NCBI GenBank assembly: GCA_036406675.1
Contig: DASXAO010000033.1
Location: forward strand, 1 to 64,000
Origin: SCGC-AG-212-J23 sp036406675
GTDB lineage: Bacteria; Pseudomonadota; Gammaproteobacteria; Burkholderiales; SG8-39
Reading direction: 5' to 3'
Length of the DNA stretch: 64,000 nt
Position numbers and translations under genes: made by a program. The stretch's first letter is position 1, and each line of letters begins with the position of its first letter. Positions 32,872 to 42,597 of this stretch are shown piece by piece. The notes below the pieces were generated by a model that worked only from the letters and a program-made list of their open reading frames with translations, did not search any database and was not told the origin of the DNA.

Positions 32872-34584
32872 CTACGGCTCGAGCTGGTGCCAGCGCTCCA
32901 GCTTCGCCAGCAGGAGGTCCTCGATCTCGGCGACCCGGCGCTGGTTCGCGCGCAGCGTCTCGGGCGGCTGCCTGTAGTACTGCGGCTCGTTCATCTTCGC
33001 GTGCAGTGACTTCTGCTCGGCTTCCAGCGCCTCGATCTCCTTCGGCAGCGATTCGAGCTCGCGGGTTTCCTTGTAGGTGAGCTTGATCCGCGGCTTCTCG
33101 CGAGGCGAAGCCTTGCGCTCGCCCGGAGCCGGCGACTCCCGGGTCGGGGGCTCGGCGGCGGGACGCTGCCGCGTCCAATCGGTGTAGCCGCCGGCGTATT
33201 CCTTCCAGCGCCCGTTTCCTTCCGCGGCCAGGGTCTGCGTGGCGACGTTGTCGAGGAAGGCGCGGTCGTGGGAGACCAGCAGGATCGTGCCGGCGTAGTC
33301 CTGGAGCGCCGCTTCGAGGAGCTCCAGGGACTCGATGTCGAGATCGTTGGTCGGCTCGTCGAGGACGAGGACGTTCGCGGGGCGGGAGAAGAGGCGCGCC
33401 AGGAGCAGGCGGTTCCTCTCGCCGCCGGAGAGCATGCGGACCGGCGAGTTGGCGCGTCGCGGCGGGAAGAGGAAGTCGCCGAGATAGCTCATGACGTGCT
33501 TGCGACCGCTGGACAGCTCGACCCAGTCGGAACCGGGGCTCACGGTCTCGGCGACGGTCTTCTCGGGGTCGAGCTGCTCGCGCATCTGGTCGAAGTAGGC
33601 GGGCTGGACGTTGGCGCCGAGGCGCACGCGCCCCGAGTCGGGCGCGAGGCTGCCGAGAATGAGCTTGAGGATGGTCGTCTTGCCGGCGCCATTGGGACCG
33701 ACGAGGACCAGCCGGTCGCCTCGCGAGACGATGAGGTCGAGGCCCTTGACGATTTCGGCCTCCGCGAATTTCTTCGAAACGCCCGTAAGCTCGGCCACCA
33801 GCTTGCCGGAGCGCTGGCCTTCGCCGATCGCGAGGCGCACTTGGCCGATGCGCTCGCGCCGGGCGCTCCTCTCATCGCGCAGGCGCTCGAGGCGGCGCAC
33901 GCGGCCTTCGTTGCGGGTGCGGCGCGCCTCGATGCCCTTGCGGATCCAGGCTTCCTCCTGCGCCCAGAACTTGTCGAACTTGTGATGGGCAACCGCCTCG
34001 GCCTCGAGCTCGCCCGCCTTGCGGCGCTCGAAGTCGGAATAGTTTCCGGGATAGGACCGCAGCCGGCCGCGGTCGAGCTCGATGATCCGCGTGGCGACAC
34101 GGTCGAGGAAGGCGCGGTCGTGGGTGACGACGATAGCCGCGTGGGTCCTCGAGAGCAGGCTCTCGAGCTGCACGATCCCGTCGATATCCAGGTGGTTGGT
34201 CGGCTCGTCGAGCAGCAGGAGCTCGGGCTCGAGCGCGAAGGCGTGGGCCAGGGCGGCGCGCTTCCTCTCGCCGCCGGACACCGGCGGGGCGTCGAGCTTG
34301 AAGAGGTGCAGGAATTTCTCGAGCACGTGCCCCGGCGCGGCCGAGCGCTCGGGCACCGCGGGCTCCTGCGTCACCAGGGCAATGGAGAGGCGCTCGCGCC
34401 GGCGCACCTCGCCGTCGTCGAGCGCGAGGGTGCCGGCGATCGCGCCGAGGAGCGAGGACTTGCCGGTGCCGTTCCTGCCGATGAGGCCGATCTTCTCGCC
34501 CGCCTCGAGCGAGAACGAGGCTTCGTCCAGGAGCGGCAGGTCGCCGTAGGCGAGCGAGGCGTCGGCGAGAGTAAGGAGCGGCAC
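32872..34584 (-). CDS. uup: ABC-F family ATPase (Uup-like)
   Basis: A 570-residue cytosolic protein with two ATP-binding cassettes and no membrane segment. Cassette 1: GRNGTGKSS, signature VSGGERKRAALA, Walker B LLLLDEPTNHLD. Cassette 2: GPNGAGKTT, LSGGERNRLLLA, VLVLDEPTNDLD. Between them lies the charged linker (EEAWIRKGIEARRTRNEGRVRRLERL) of the Uup subgroup, and the C-terminus has the coiled coil (LPKEIEALEAEQKSLHAKM) that binds DNA or ribosomes in Uup. GTG at 34584 gives the family N-terminus PLLTLADASLAYGD. It is a housekeeping translation/ribosome-quality factor, divergent from a TctC gene across 42 bases. Confidence 0.93.
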   Translation of the reverse strand: MPLLTLADASLAYGDLPLLDEASFSLEAGEKIGLIGRNGTGKSSLLGAIAGTLALDDGEVRRRERLSIALVTQEPAVPERSAAPGHVLEKFLHLFKLDAPPVSGGERKRAALAHAFALEPELLLLDEPTNHLDIDGIVQLESLLSRTHAAIVVTHDRAFLDRVATRIIELDRGRLRSYPGNYSDFERRKAGELEAEAVAHHKFDKFWAQEEAWIRKGIEARRTRNEGRVRRLERLRDERSARRERIGQVRLAIGEGQRSGKLVAELTGVSKKFAEAEIVKGLDLIVSRGDRLVLVGPNGAGKTTILKLILGSLAPDSGRVRLGANVQPAYFDQMREQLDPEKTVAETVSPGSDWVELSSGRKHVMSYLGDFLFPPRRANSPVRMLSGGERNRLLLARLFSRPANVLVLDEPTNDLDIESLELLEAALQDYAGTILLVSHDRAFLDNVATQTLAAEGNGRWKEYAGGYTDWTRQRPAAEPPTRESPAPGERKASPREKPRIKLTYKETRELESLPKEIEALEAEQKSLHAKMNEPQYYRQPPETLRANQRRVAEIEDLLLAKLERWHQLEP

Positions 34585-34626
34585 CGGGCGGATTCTGCCA
34601 AAATCGAGAACCAGGGAGAAACTCGC

Positions 34627-35592
34627 ATGATCCGATCGATCCGCACGGCCGCCGCTTTCCTGTTCGCCTCGTGGGCGCTGGCCTGTGCCGCGCAGGACTA
34701 TCCGTCCAAGCCCATCCTGTTCCTCATGCCGCTGCAGGCCGGCAGCGCGGTCGACGTCATGGTGCGCATCGTGGCGCAGAAGATGAGCGACAACCTCGGG
34801 CGCCAGATCCTGGTGGAGAACCAGCCCGGCGCCGCCGGCCTGATCGGCGCCGAGCGCGTGAAGCGCGCCCCGCCCGACGGCTACACGATCGGCGTGCTGA
34901 ACGACAGCATCCTCACCATGATCCCGAACGTGCGCCCGGTTCCGTACGATCCGCTGAAGGACTTCGTGCCGATCGGCGTGGTCGCCGGGATCACCTGGGT
35001 GCTGGTGGCGAACAACGACCTGCCGGTGAAGACGGTGGGCGATCTCGTCGCATACGCGAAGGGCCGGCCCGGAAAGATCGACTACTCCTCGGGCGGCGTG
35101 GGCAGCCCGCAGCACGTCGCAATGGAAGCCTTCAAGGCGGCGACCGGCATCTACCTGGTGCACATCCCCTACCGCGGCGCGACGCAGGCCGCGCTCGACG
35201 TCATCTCCAACCAGGTGCAGGTGCACCTGGGCGCCGTGTCGATCGTGCAGCCCTACATCAACTCCGGCCGCTTGCGGGCGCTCGGCGTGCCGAGCGCGAA
35301 GCGCTCGCCGCTGCTGCCGAACGTGCCCACCATGGCCGAGGCCGGCGTGCCCGGGTTCGAATGGCAGACTTGGGCCTCGCTCGTCGCCCCGGTTGGCACG
35401 CCCAGGCCGATCGTCGAGCGCCTGAACGCCGAGCTCGTCAAGGCGATCGCTTCGCCCGACGTGCGCGACAAGCTGATCGCGCAGGGGCTCGACCCGATCG
35501 GCTCGCCGCCCGAGACGGTCACGAAGTGGACGCAGGACGGCCTGAAGCGCATGCGCAGCGTGGTGGATCGCGCCGGAATCAAGGCAGAGTAG
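34627..35592 (+). CDS. Bug/TctC-family periplasmic binding protein
   Basis: A 321-residue receptor with signal MIRSIRTAAAFLFASWALACAA. Unlike the usual GGxxD loop, the ligand segment here reads LMPLQAGSAVDVMVR, with AGS in place of GG. LVENQPGAAGLIGAERV, HIPYRGATQAALDVISNQVQV and FEWQTWASLVAPVGTP are family landmarks. It is followed after 14 bases by the VOC protein, the likely functional partner. A GAGAA-type ribosome-binding site precedes ATG 34627. The ligand is not deducible. Confidence 0.9.
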   Translation: MIRSIRTAAAFLFASWALACAAQDYPSKPILFLMPLQAGSAVDVMVRIVAQKMSDNLGRQILVENQPGAAGLIGAERVKRAPPDGYTIGVLNDSILTMIPNVRPVPYDPLKDFVPIGVVAGITWVLVANNDLPVKTVGDLVAYAKGRPGKIDYSSGGVGSPQHVAMEAFKAATGIYLVHIPYRGATQAALDVISNQVQVHLGAVSIVQPYINSGRLRALGVPSAKRSPLLPNVPTMAEAGVPGFEWQTWASLVAPVGTPRPIVERLNAELVKAIASPDVRDKLIAQGLDPIGSPPETVTKWTQDGLKRMRSVVDRAGIKAE

Positions 35593-35606
35593 GCGTAGCC
35601 GCCCGC

Positions 35607-36476
35607 GTGAGCTTCACCCGCATCGACCATGTGATGATCGCGGTCCCGGAGCTGGACCAGGGCATCGACGCGTACGCACGCCTCGGATTCAACGTGCAGC
35701 CCGGCGGCGAGCATCCCGGGAAGGGCACGCACAACGCCATCGCCTTCAACGAGGAGGACTACCTCGAGCTGATCGCGATCCGCGACCGCGACGAGTACGC
35801 GCGCGGACGCGTCTGGGGCGGCCTGATCGAGCTCGCCGAGCGCGGCGGCGGCCTTCGCTTTCTCATCGTGCAGAGCGACGACCTTCACGCCGACGTCGCC
35901 GCGATGCGCGCACGCGGCGTGGAGGTCGGCGACGTCGCCGAAGGCGAACGGCGAACCCCGTCGGGCGCGCAGCGCCGCTGGAAGCTCGCCATGCTCGGGC
36001 CGCGCAATCCCCTGCCGGTGTTCTTCATCGAGCACATCACTCCGCTCGCCGAGCGGCGTCCCGCGGGTGCGGCTCATCCCAACGGCGCCTATCGCACCGA
36101 GCGGGCTTATATCGCGGTCAGCGATCTCGCCGCCGAGGTCGACACCTACTCGCGCGTCCTCGGCATGGCGAAGCCGCCGATCACGCGCGGCACGGTGATC
36201 ATGGCCGAGATGGCCGTTTTCCAGCTCGGGACCTCCGGCCTGACGCTTGCCCATCCCTATGCGCCCGGTCCCTGTGCGGATGCGCTCTCTCGCCGCGGAC
36301 CCGGACCTTTCCAGGTGCTCTACCGGACGAAAAGCATGGACGCCGCCGCCCGCTGGCTGACCGAGCACGGCGTTCCGCCTCCGGCGCGCGGCACGCGCAA
36401 CACCGGCGAGCAGGCGATGCTCGTGCCGCCCGAGCACGCGTGCGGCGCCTATATCGGCTTCGTCGGAACGCCTTGA
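35607..36476 (+). CDS. VOC / glyoxalase-like domain protein
   Basis: A 289-residue protein with a vicinal-oxygen-chelate fold of the glyoxalase-3-like group. IDHVMIAVPELDQGIDAYARLGFNV opens the first module; a second begins at AYIAVSDLAAEVDTYSRVLG. The first metal ligand would be His8 (IDHV), and acidic residues such as YLELIA follow. Metal-binding residues of the second module are less obvious (AYIAV lacks His). Members act as dioxygenases, isomerases or lyases. GTG start at 35607. It shares a transcript with the TctC gene and converges on the MFS gene with one base between stops. Confidence 0.8.
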   Translation: MSFTRIDHVMIAVPELDQGIDAYARLGFNVQPGGEHPGKGTHNAIAFNEEDYLELIAIRDRDEYARGRVWGGLIELAERGGGLRFLIVQSDDLHADVAAMRARGVEVGDVAEGERRTPSGAQRRWKLAMLGPRNPLPVFFIEHITPLAERRPAGAAHPNGAYRTERAYIAVSDLAAEVDTYSRVLGMAKPPITRGTVIMAEMAVFQLGTSGLTLAHPYAPGPCADALSRRGPGPFQVLYRTKSMDAAARWLTEHGVPPPARGTRNTGEQAMLVPPEHACGAYIGFVGTP

Positions 36477-36477
36477 C

Positions 36478-37623
36478 CTAGGCCTTGACCCCGGAGAGGT
36501 GCCGCACGCGGCGCAGCTCGGGGAAAAGCCAGCGCCAGACCGCCACGACTCCCAGCGTCGCGCAGCCGCCGGCGAGCACCGCGGGAACCGCGCCGAGCCA
36601 CGCCGCCATGGAGCCGGCGCGAAAGTCGCCGAGCTCGTTCGCGGTGCCGACGAAGAGCGAGTGCACCGCGCTCACGCGGCCGCGCATCTCGTCGGGGGTG
36701 CCGAGCTGCACCACGCTCGCGCGCACGAACACGCTCATCATGTCGGCCGCGCCCATGACGGCGAGCAAGGCGAGCGACAGAAAGAAGTTCCTGGAGATCC
36801 CGAAGGCGAGCGCCGCGACGCCGAACACCGCGACGCCGGTGAAAAGCATCGCGCCGGCGTGCGCCTGGCGCGCCCCGGGAAGCTGCGCGAGCGCGAGGCC
36901 CATCGTCACCGCGCCCACCGCCACGGCGCTGCGCATGAGGCCGAGCCCGTCCGGGCCGGCGCCCAGGATGTCGCGCGCGTAGATGGGAAGGAGCGCGGTG
37001 ATGCTGCCGAGGAGCACGGCGAAGAGGTCGAGCGAGATCGCCCCCAACAGCACGCGGTTCACGCGCAGGTAGCGCAGGCCTTCGAACAGCCGCGCCACGG
37101 CGCTGCCGGCGGCGGCGTGAGCGACCCCGCCGCGGGCGCGGATCGAGAACCAGCAGCTCGCCACCGCGAGCGAGGCGAGGCTGCAGGCCGCGAAGCTCGC
37201 GGGCGCGCCGGCCAGGTAGATCAGGCCGCCGACCGCGGGCCCTAGCACCGTCGCGGTCTGCTGCGCCGAGGAGCTCCAGGCCACGGCCTGGGGAAAGCGC
37301 TCGCGCGGCACGAGGAAAGGCAGCAGCGATTGCACCGCGGGTCCCGAAAAGGCGCGCGCCGTGCCGGCGAGCGCGAGCACGGCATAGAACGGCCAGATCT
37401 TCGTTGTTTGCAGAAACACGGCCGAAAACAGGACTGCCGAGCCGATGGCCTGCGCGACATGCGCGCTGCCAAGGATCCAACGCCGGTCCACGCGGTCGGC
37501 GACATCGCCGCCGGGAAGAGTGAACAGCGCGATCGGCAGGAACACCGCGAGCCCGGCATAGGCGAGCGCCATCGCGTTGCCGGTGCGGTCGTAGAGATAC
37601 CAGCCGATCGCGACCGACTGCAT
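36478..37623 (-). CDS. MFS transporter (EntS/MFS_3-like)
   Basis: At least 381 residues with about 11-12 hydrophobic helices of the MFS_3 drug/siderophore exporter type. The A-motif region GGDVADRVDRRWILG follows helix 2. The ATG at 37623 would begin in the middle of helix 1 (MQSVAIGWYLYDRTG). In frame upstream the sequence reads LSDFRLFLAGRFFAALALQ, the normal MFS_3 start, beginning with a CTG at 37680 that overlaps the upstream stop (CTGA). The functional start is therefore probably CTG 37680, or translation is coupled; the coordinates given are the conventional minimum. Substrate unknown. Confidence 0.82.
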   Translation of the reverse strand: MQSVAIGWYLYDRTGNAMALAYAGLAVFLPIALFTLPGGDVADRVDRRWILGSAHVAQAIGSAVLFSAVFLQTTKIWPFYAVLALAGTARAFSGPAVQSLLPFLVPRERFPQAVAWSSSAQQTATVLGPAVGGLIYLAGAPASFAACSLASLAVASCWFSIRARGGVAHAAAGSAVARLFEGLRYLRVNRVLLGAISLDLFAVLLGSITALLPIYARDILGAGPDGLGLMRSAVAVGAVTMGLALAQLPGARQAHAGAMLFTGVAVFGVAALAFGISRNFFLSLALLAVMGAADMMSVFVRASVVQLGTPDEMRGRVSAVHSLFVGTANELGDFRAGSMAAWLGAVPAVLAGGCATLGVVAVWRWLFPELRRVRHLSGVKA

Positions 37624-37676
37624 CTGCAGCGCCAGCGCGGCGAAGAACCGCCCGGCGAGGAACAGGCGGAAGTCGC

Positions 37677-39317
37677 TCAGAGTCCCAGCTCGCCCAGTGC
37701 TTGCACGAGCCGGGTCTTCTGGGCCGGATCGGTCAGCGGCTGGGTTTCCATCCAGGCGCGGGTGGTGAAGCCAGGCTGGAGCGCGCGGATTTCATCGGCC
37801 TTCCAGGCCGCCGCCGCTTTGTCGCCGGCGGCCACCTGCAGCGCGGCCATGTAGACATTCGCCTCGAGGTTGACCGGATTGCGCTTCAGCGCGTGCTCCA
37901 GGTTCAAACGCGCCTGTTCCGCATCGCCGAGCGCAAAATAAGTCCGGCCGAGAATGAGAAAGTAGAGCGAGCTTCCCTCCGGATTGAGGCGCAAGGCGGT
38001 GCGCAGAAGCGGCAGCGCCTCCGACGGGCGTCCGACGTAGGTCTTGATCCCGGCCATCAGCGCGTAGGCGTCGGCGAAGGACGGATAGAGCTCCACCGCG
38101 GTCTCGAGGTAGCGCAGCGCCTGGGCGTGCTCGCGTCGCTCGAGGTGCACGAAACCGAGCACCCAGTACGTTTCGCGAATATCCGGGTTGATCTCGCGCG
38201 CCGTGCGCGCCAGATCGAAAGCGCGCTCCAGCGCGGCCGCGCCGTCGCTCACCCATTGGTTGCGGTAATCCGCAGCGTAGGTCAGGGCGAGCGCCGCATG
38301 GGCGCGCGCGAAGCTCGCGTCGAGCGCTATGGCGCGGCGGAACATGTCGCGCGCGGTTTCGTTCTCGGCCTTCTGGCGCACGAGCAGCGCCGCCTGACCA
38401 CGCTGGAAGTATTTGTAGGCCTCGAGGTTGCCGGTATCCCGCTGGGCCATGCGCCGCAGCTCGGCCTCGCTCACCTTGGCGGGCAGGATCTGGAGGATTT
38501 TCGGCCCGAGCTCTTCCTGGACGGCGAAAAAGCCGTTCAGCGCGCGGTCGAAGCGCTCCGACCACAACTGCTTGCCGGTCTGCGCATCCGAAAGACGCAC
38601 GTTCAAGCGGACGCGGTCATCGACGCGTTGCACGGAACCGGACACGACGTAGCGGACAGCCGCGCTCTCGGATTGCGCGCCCGGGCTCTGCGCATCGCCC
38701 GCCGACCCTGCTCCGATGACCGAGAGCCCTTCCACCTTCGAAAGATCGGTGGCGAGGTCCGCGGTCAGGCCGCGCGCCAGCAGCGCCGCCTCCGGATCGT
38801 CTCCCAAGGCCTCGAACGGCCTGATCTTGACAGTAGGCTGCGCGGCGCGCGTTGCTTCAAGCTCGAGGGTCGCTACCGAAGCCGGCCTGTCCTGATTCCA
38901 CCAGAGGGTCCCGCCTGCCAGGATCGCGGCCGCCAGCCCGCCCGCCGCGAGCCAGGGAATCCACCGTTTCGCTTTCCGTCCCGCGGCTGCCTGTGGCGGG
39001 CCGACGGGGGCGACCAGGCGGTAGCCGCGCTTCGAGATCGTCTGGATATAGGCTGGGCTCTCCGTCGCGTCGCCGAGCGCCTTGCGCAGCTTGATGATCA
39101 CCTGGGTGACTGCGTCGTCGCTTACCACCACGCCGGGCCACACCGCGGCGAGCAGCGCATCCCGGCTCACGACCTCGCCCCGGCGTTGCGCCAGGTAGAC
39201 GAGGACGGCCATCGCCTTGGGCTCGAGCTTGACGGTTCTGCCCGCCGCCGAGAGCTGGTTCAGCGGCGGCTCGACCGCCCAGTCGCCGACCCGCAGGCTC
39301 TGCTCGTGAGGGGGCAT
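37677..39317 (-). CDS. ToxR/CadC-like winged-helix regulator with TPR domain
   Basis: A 546-residue membrane-bound regulator. Residues ~10-105 are an OmpR/ToxR winged helix (LEPKAMAVLVYLAQRRGEVV, VWPGVVVSDDAVTQVIIKLR, YIQTISKRGYRL). A single membrane helix at ~119-141 (WIPWLAAGGLAAAILAGG) follows. The outer part begins with a TolB-N/adenylate-cyclase-like segment (VKIRPFEALGDDPEAALLARG, LSDAQTGKQLWSERFDR) and ends in tetratricopeptide repeats. ATG 39317 is preferred to TTG 39329 because of a GGAG site in front. It is divergent from a secreted TPR protein; a 14-bp palindrome in the gap may be its own operator. Confidence 0.88.
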   Translation of the reverse strand: MPPHEQSLRVGDWAVEPPLNQLSAAGRTVKLEPKAMAVLVYLAQRRGEVVSRDALLAAVWPGVVVSDDAVTQVIIKLRKALGDATESPAYIQTISKRGYRLVAPVGPPQAAAGRKAKRWIPWLAAGGLAAAILAGGTLWWNQDRPASVATLELEATRAAQPTVKIRPFEALGDDPEAALLARGLTADLATDLSKVEGLSVIGAGSAGDAQSPGAQSESAAVRYVVSGSVQRVDDRVRLNVRLSDAQTGKQLWSERFDRALNGFFAVQEELGPKILQILPAKVSEAELRRMAQRDTGNLEAYKYFQRGQAALLVRQKAENETARDMFRRAIALDASFARAHAALALTYAADYRNQWVSDGAAALERAFDLARTAREINPDIRETYWVLGFVHLERREHAQALRYLETAVELYPSFADAYALMAGIKTYVGRPSEALPLLRTALRLNPEGSSLYFLILGRTYFALGDAEQARLNLEHALKRNPVNLEANVYMAALQVAAGDKAAAAWKADEIRALQPGFTTRAWMETQPLTDPAQKTRLVQALGELGL

Positions 39318-39344
39318 TTCAGTCTCCAACGCCTTGAATTATGC

Positions 39345-39358
39345 GGAATTCGAATTCC
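39345..39358. promoter_or_regulatory. 14-bp perfect palindrome in divergent promoter
   Basis: GGAATTCGAATTCC, a perfect palindrome in the 127-base gap between the winged-helix regulator and the secreted TPR protein, 28 bases from the regulator start. An additional TTGAATTATGC half-like element precedes it. It is a plausible operator for the adjacent regulator, but no second copy was seen. Confidence 0.4.
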
Positions 39359-39444
39359 TTCGCCAAAGGTTAGCCGTTTCCTCGGGACTTTACGGACCGG
39401 GTTCGACTTGAATGTCCTTGCCTGCTTACGAACGGAGGAGAGAC

Positions 39445-41055
39445 ATGAACAACTGGCGGACGACGCTCATCGGCGCATTCTTTCTGGGACTGGCGGCGCC
39501 GGCGGCGCTCGCGCATGACGACCCCCCGCGGACCACCGCGCAGGTTACCGGGCTGGCCCCGGAGCAGCTCGGAAGCGTCAGCTTCCCGACCTCCTGCGAT
39601 CCCAAGGTCCAGGCGCGGTTCGAGCGCGGCGTGGCGCTGCTGCACTCGTTCTGGTTCCCGGAGGGCCGAAAGGCTTTCCTCGAGGTCCTGGAGGCAGACC
39701 CTTCCTGCTCCATCGCCTACTGGGGCCTGGGGGTCAATCGCCTCCTCAACCCGTTCGGCGGGCAGCCCGCGGAAAAGGCGCTGCTCGAGGGCCAGGCGGC
39801 GGTGGACAAGGGCCTGGCGGCGCCGACGAAAACCCGGCGGGAGCGCGACTACATCGAAGCAATCGCCGCCTTCTACACCCACGACCGCGCGCCCTGGCGG
39901 GAGCGGGCGCTGAAGTACGAGAAGGCCATGGAGCAGCTTGCGGCGCGGTATCCGCAGGACAGCGAGGCCGCGATCTTCTACGCGCTCGCGCTCAATATCG
40001 CTGCGGATCTCAGCGACAAGACGTATTCGCGCCAGCTCAAGGCGGCAGCCATTCTCGAGCCGATCTTCGCCGCCCACCCCGACCACCCGGGCGTAGCGCA
40101 TTACCTCATCCACAGCTACGACTATCCCCCGATCGCCGCCAAGGGCTACGCGGCCGCGCGCAAGTACGCCGCGATCGCCCCCTCGGCGGCCCACGCCCTG
40201 CACATGCCCTCGCACATCTTCACGCGCGTCGGCGCCTGGGAAGACTCGATCGCGACCAACCGCCGCGCCGAAGAAACCGCTCGCAAGACCAACGTTCCGG
40301 ACGACGTGCTGCACGCGATCGACTACCAGGTCTACGCGGCGCTGCAGCTCGGCCGCGACGCCGAGGCGAAGCGCGCCATCGAACGCGGCGCTCCCGAGGC
40401 CGCACGCTACGAGCGCAACTCCGGCGCCTACGGTCTCGCGGCATCCGCCGCTCGCTACGCGATGGAGCGCGGCGACTGGAAAATGGCGGCGCAGCTCAAG
40501 CCCCAGGCGAGCAAGTGGCCCTACGCCGACGCCGTGACGCACTTTGCGCGCGCCGTCGGCGCAGCGCGCTCAGGCAATGCAGGCGCGGCGCAGGACGACG
40601 TTGCGCAGCTCGCGAAGCTGCGCGACGCGCTTGCCGGCAAGGACGCGTACTGGACCGAGCAGGTCGAGATCCAGCGCCTCGCCGGGCAGGCCTGGATCGA
40701 GCTGGCGCAAGGCCGCCGCGAAACGGCCCTCGCACTGATGCGGCAGTCCGCCGACCGCCAGGACGCCGCCGAGAAGGCGACGGTCACGCCGGGCCACCTG
40801 GCGCCGTCGCGCGAGATGCTCGGCGAGATGCTGCTCGAGCTGAACCAGCCCGCGCAGGCGCTGAAGGAGTTCGAAGCGTCCGCGGTCGACAATCCGAACC
40901 GCTTCCGCGGCACCTACGGCGCGGCGCTCGCCGCGGCGCGCGCCGGCGACGCCGGGCGGGCCCGTGCGCACTACACGAAGCTGGTGGAACTGGCAGGCAA
41001 GGGCGACGCTCGCCCGGAGCTCGCGCAGGCCAAGACCTGGCTCGCCGGGAATTGA
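39445..41055 (+). CDS. secreted tetratricopeptide-repeat protein
   Basis: A 536-residue protein with a Sec signal peptide (MNNWRTTLIGAFFLGLAAPA, then ALAHDD). The mature part is TPR-like helical hairpins: FERGVALLHSFWFPEGRKAF, DPSCSIAYWGLG, PSHIFTRVGAWEDSIATNRR and a C-terminal ALKEFEASAVDNPNRFRGTY block. It resembles TPR proteins found in soil proteobacteria with no fixed function. ATG 39445 has a strong GGAGGAG site. Divergent to the ToxR-like regulator whose outer domain is also TPR, so a sensor-partner relation is possible (inference). Confidence 0.82.
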   Translation: MNNWRTTLIGAFFLGLAAPAALAHDDPPRTTAQVTGLAPEQLGSVSFPTSCDPKVQARFERGVALLHSFWFPEGRKAFLEVLEADPSCSIAYWGLGVNRLLNPFGGQPAEKALLEGQAAVDKGLAAPTKTRRERDYIEAIAAFYTHDRAPWRERALKYEKAMEQLAARYPQDSEAAIFYALALNIAADLSDKTYSRQLKAAAILEPIFAAHPDHPGVAHYLIHSYDYPPIAAKGYAAARKYAAIAPSAAHALHMPSHIFTRVGAWEDSIATNRRAEETARKTNVPDDVLHAIDYQVYAALQLGRDAEAKRAIERGAPEAARYERNSGAYGLAASAARYAMERGDWKMAAQLKPQASKWPYADAVTHFARAVGAARSGNAGAAQDDVAQLAKLRDALAGKDAYWTEQVEIQRLAGQAWIELAQGRRETALALMRQSADRQDAAEKATVTPGHLAPSREMLGEMLLELNQPAQALKEFEASAVDNPNRFRGTYGAALAAARAGDAGRARAHYTKLVELAGKGDARPELAQAKTWLAGN

Positions 41056-41063
41056 GTCACCGC

Positions 41064-42590
<1,527 letters not shown>

Positions 42591-42597
42591 GGTGCGC

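Noticed and set aside
33268..35592. 774-codon frame reading through the antisense of the ABC-F gene into tctC
   Set aside because: Only the part from ATG 34627 has signal peptide and family features; the upstream part is a shadow of the ABC-F gene.
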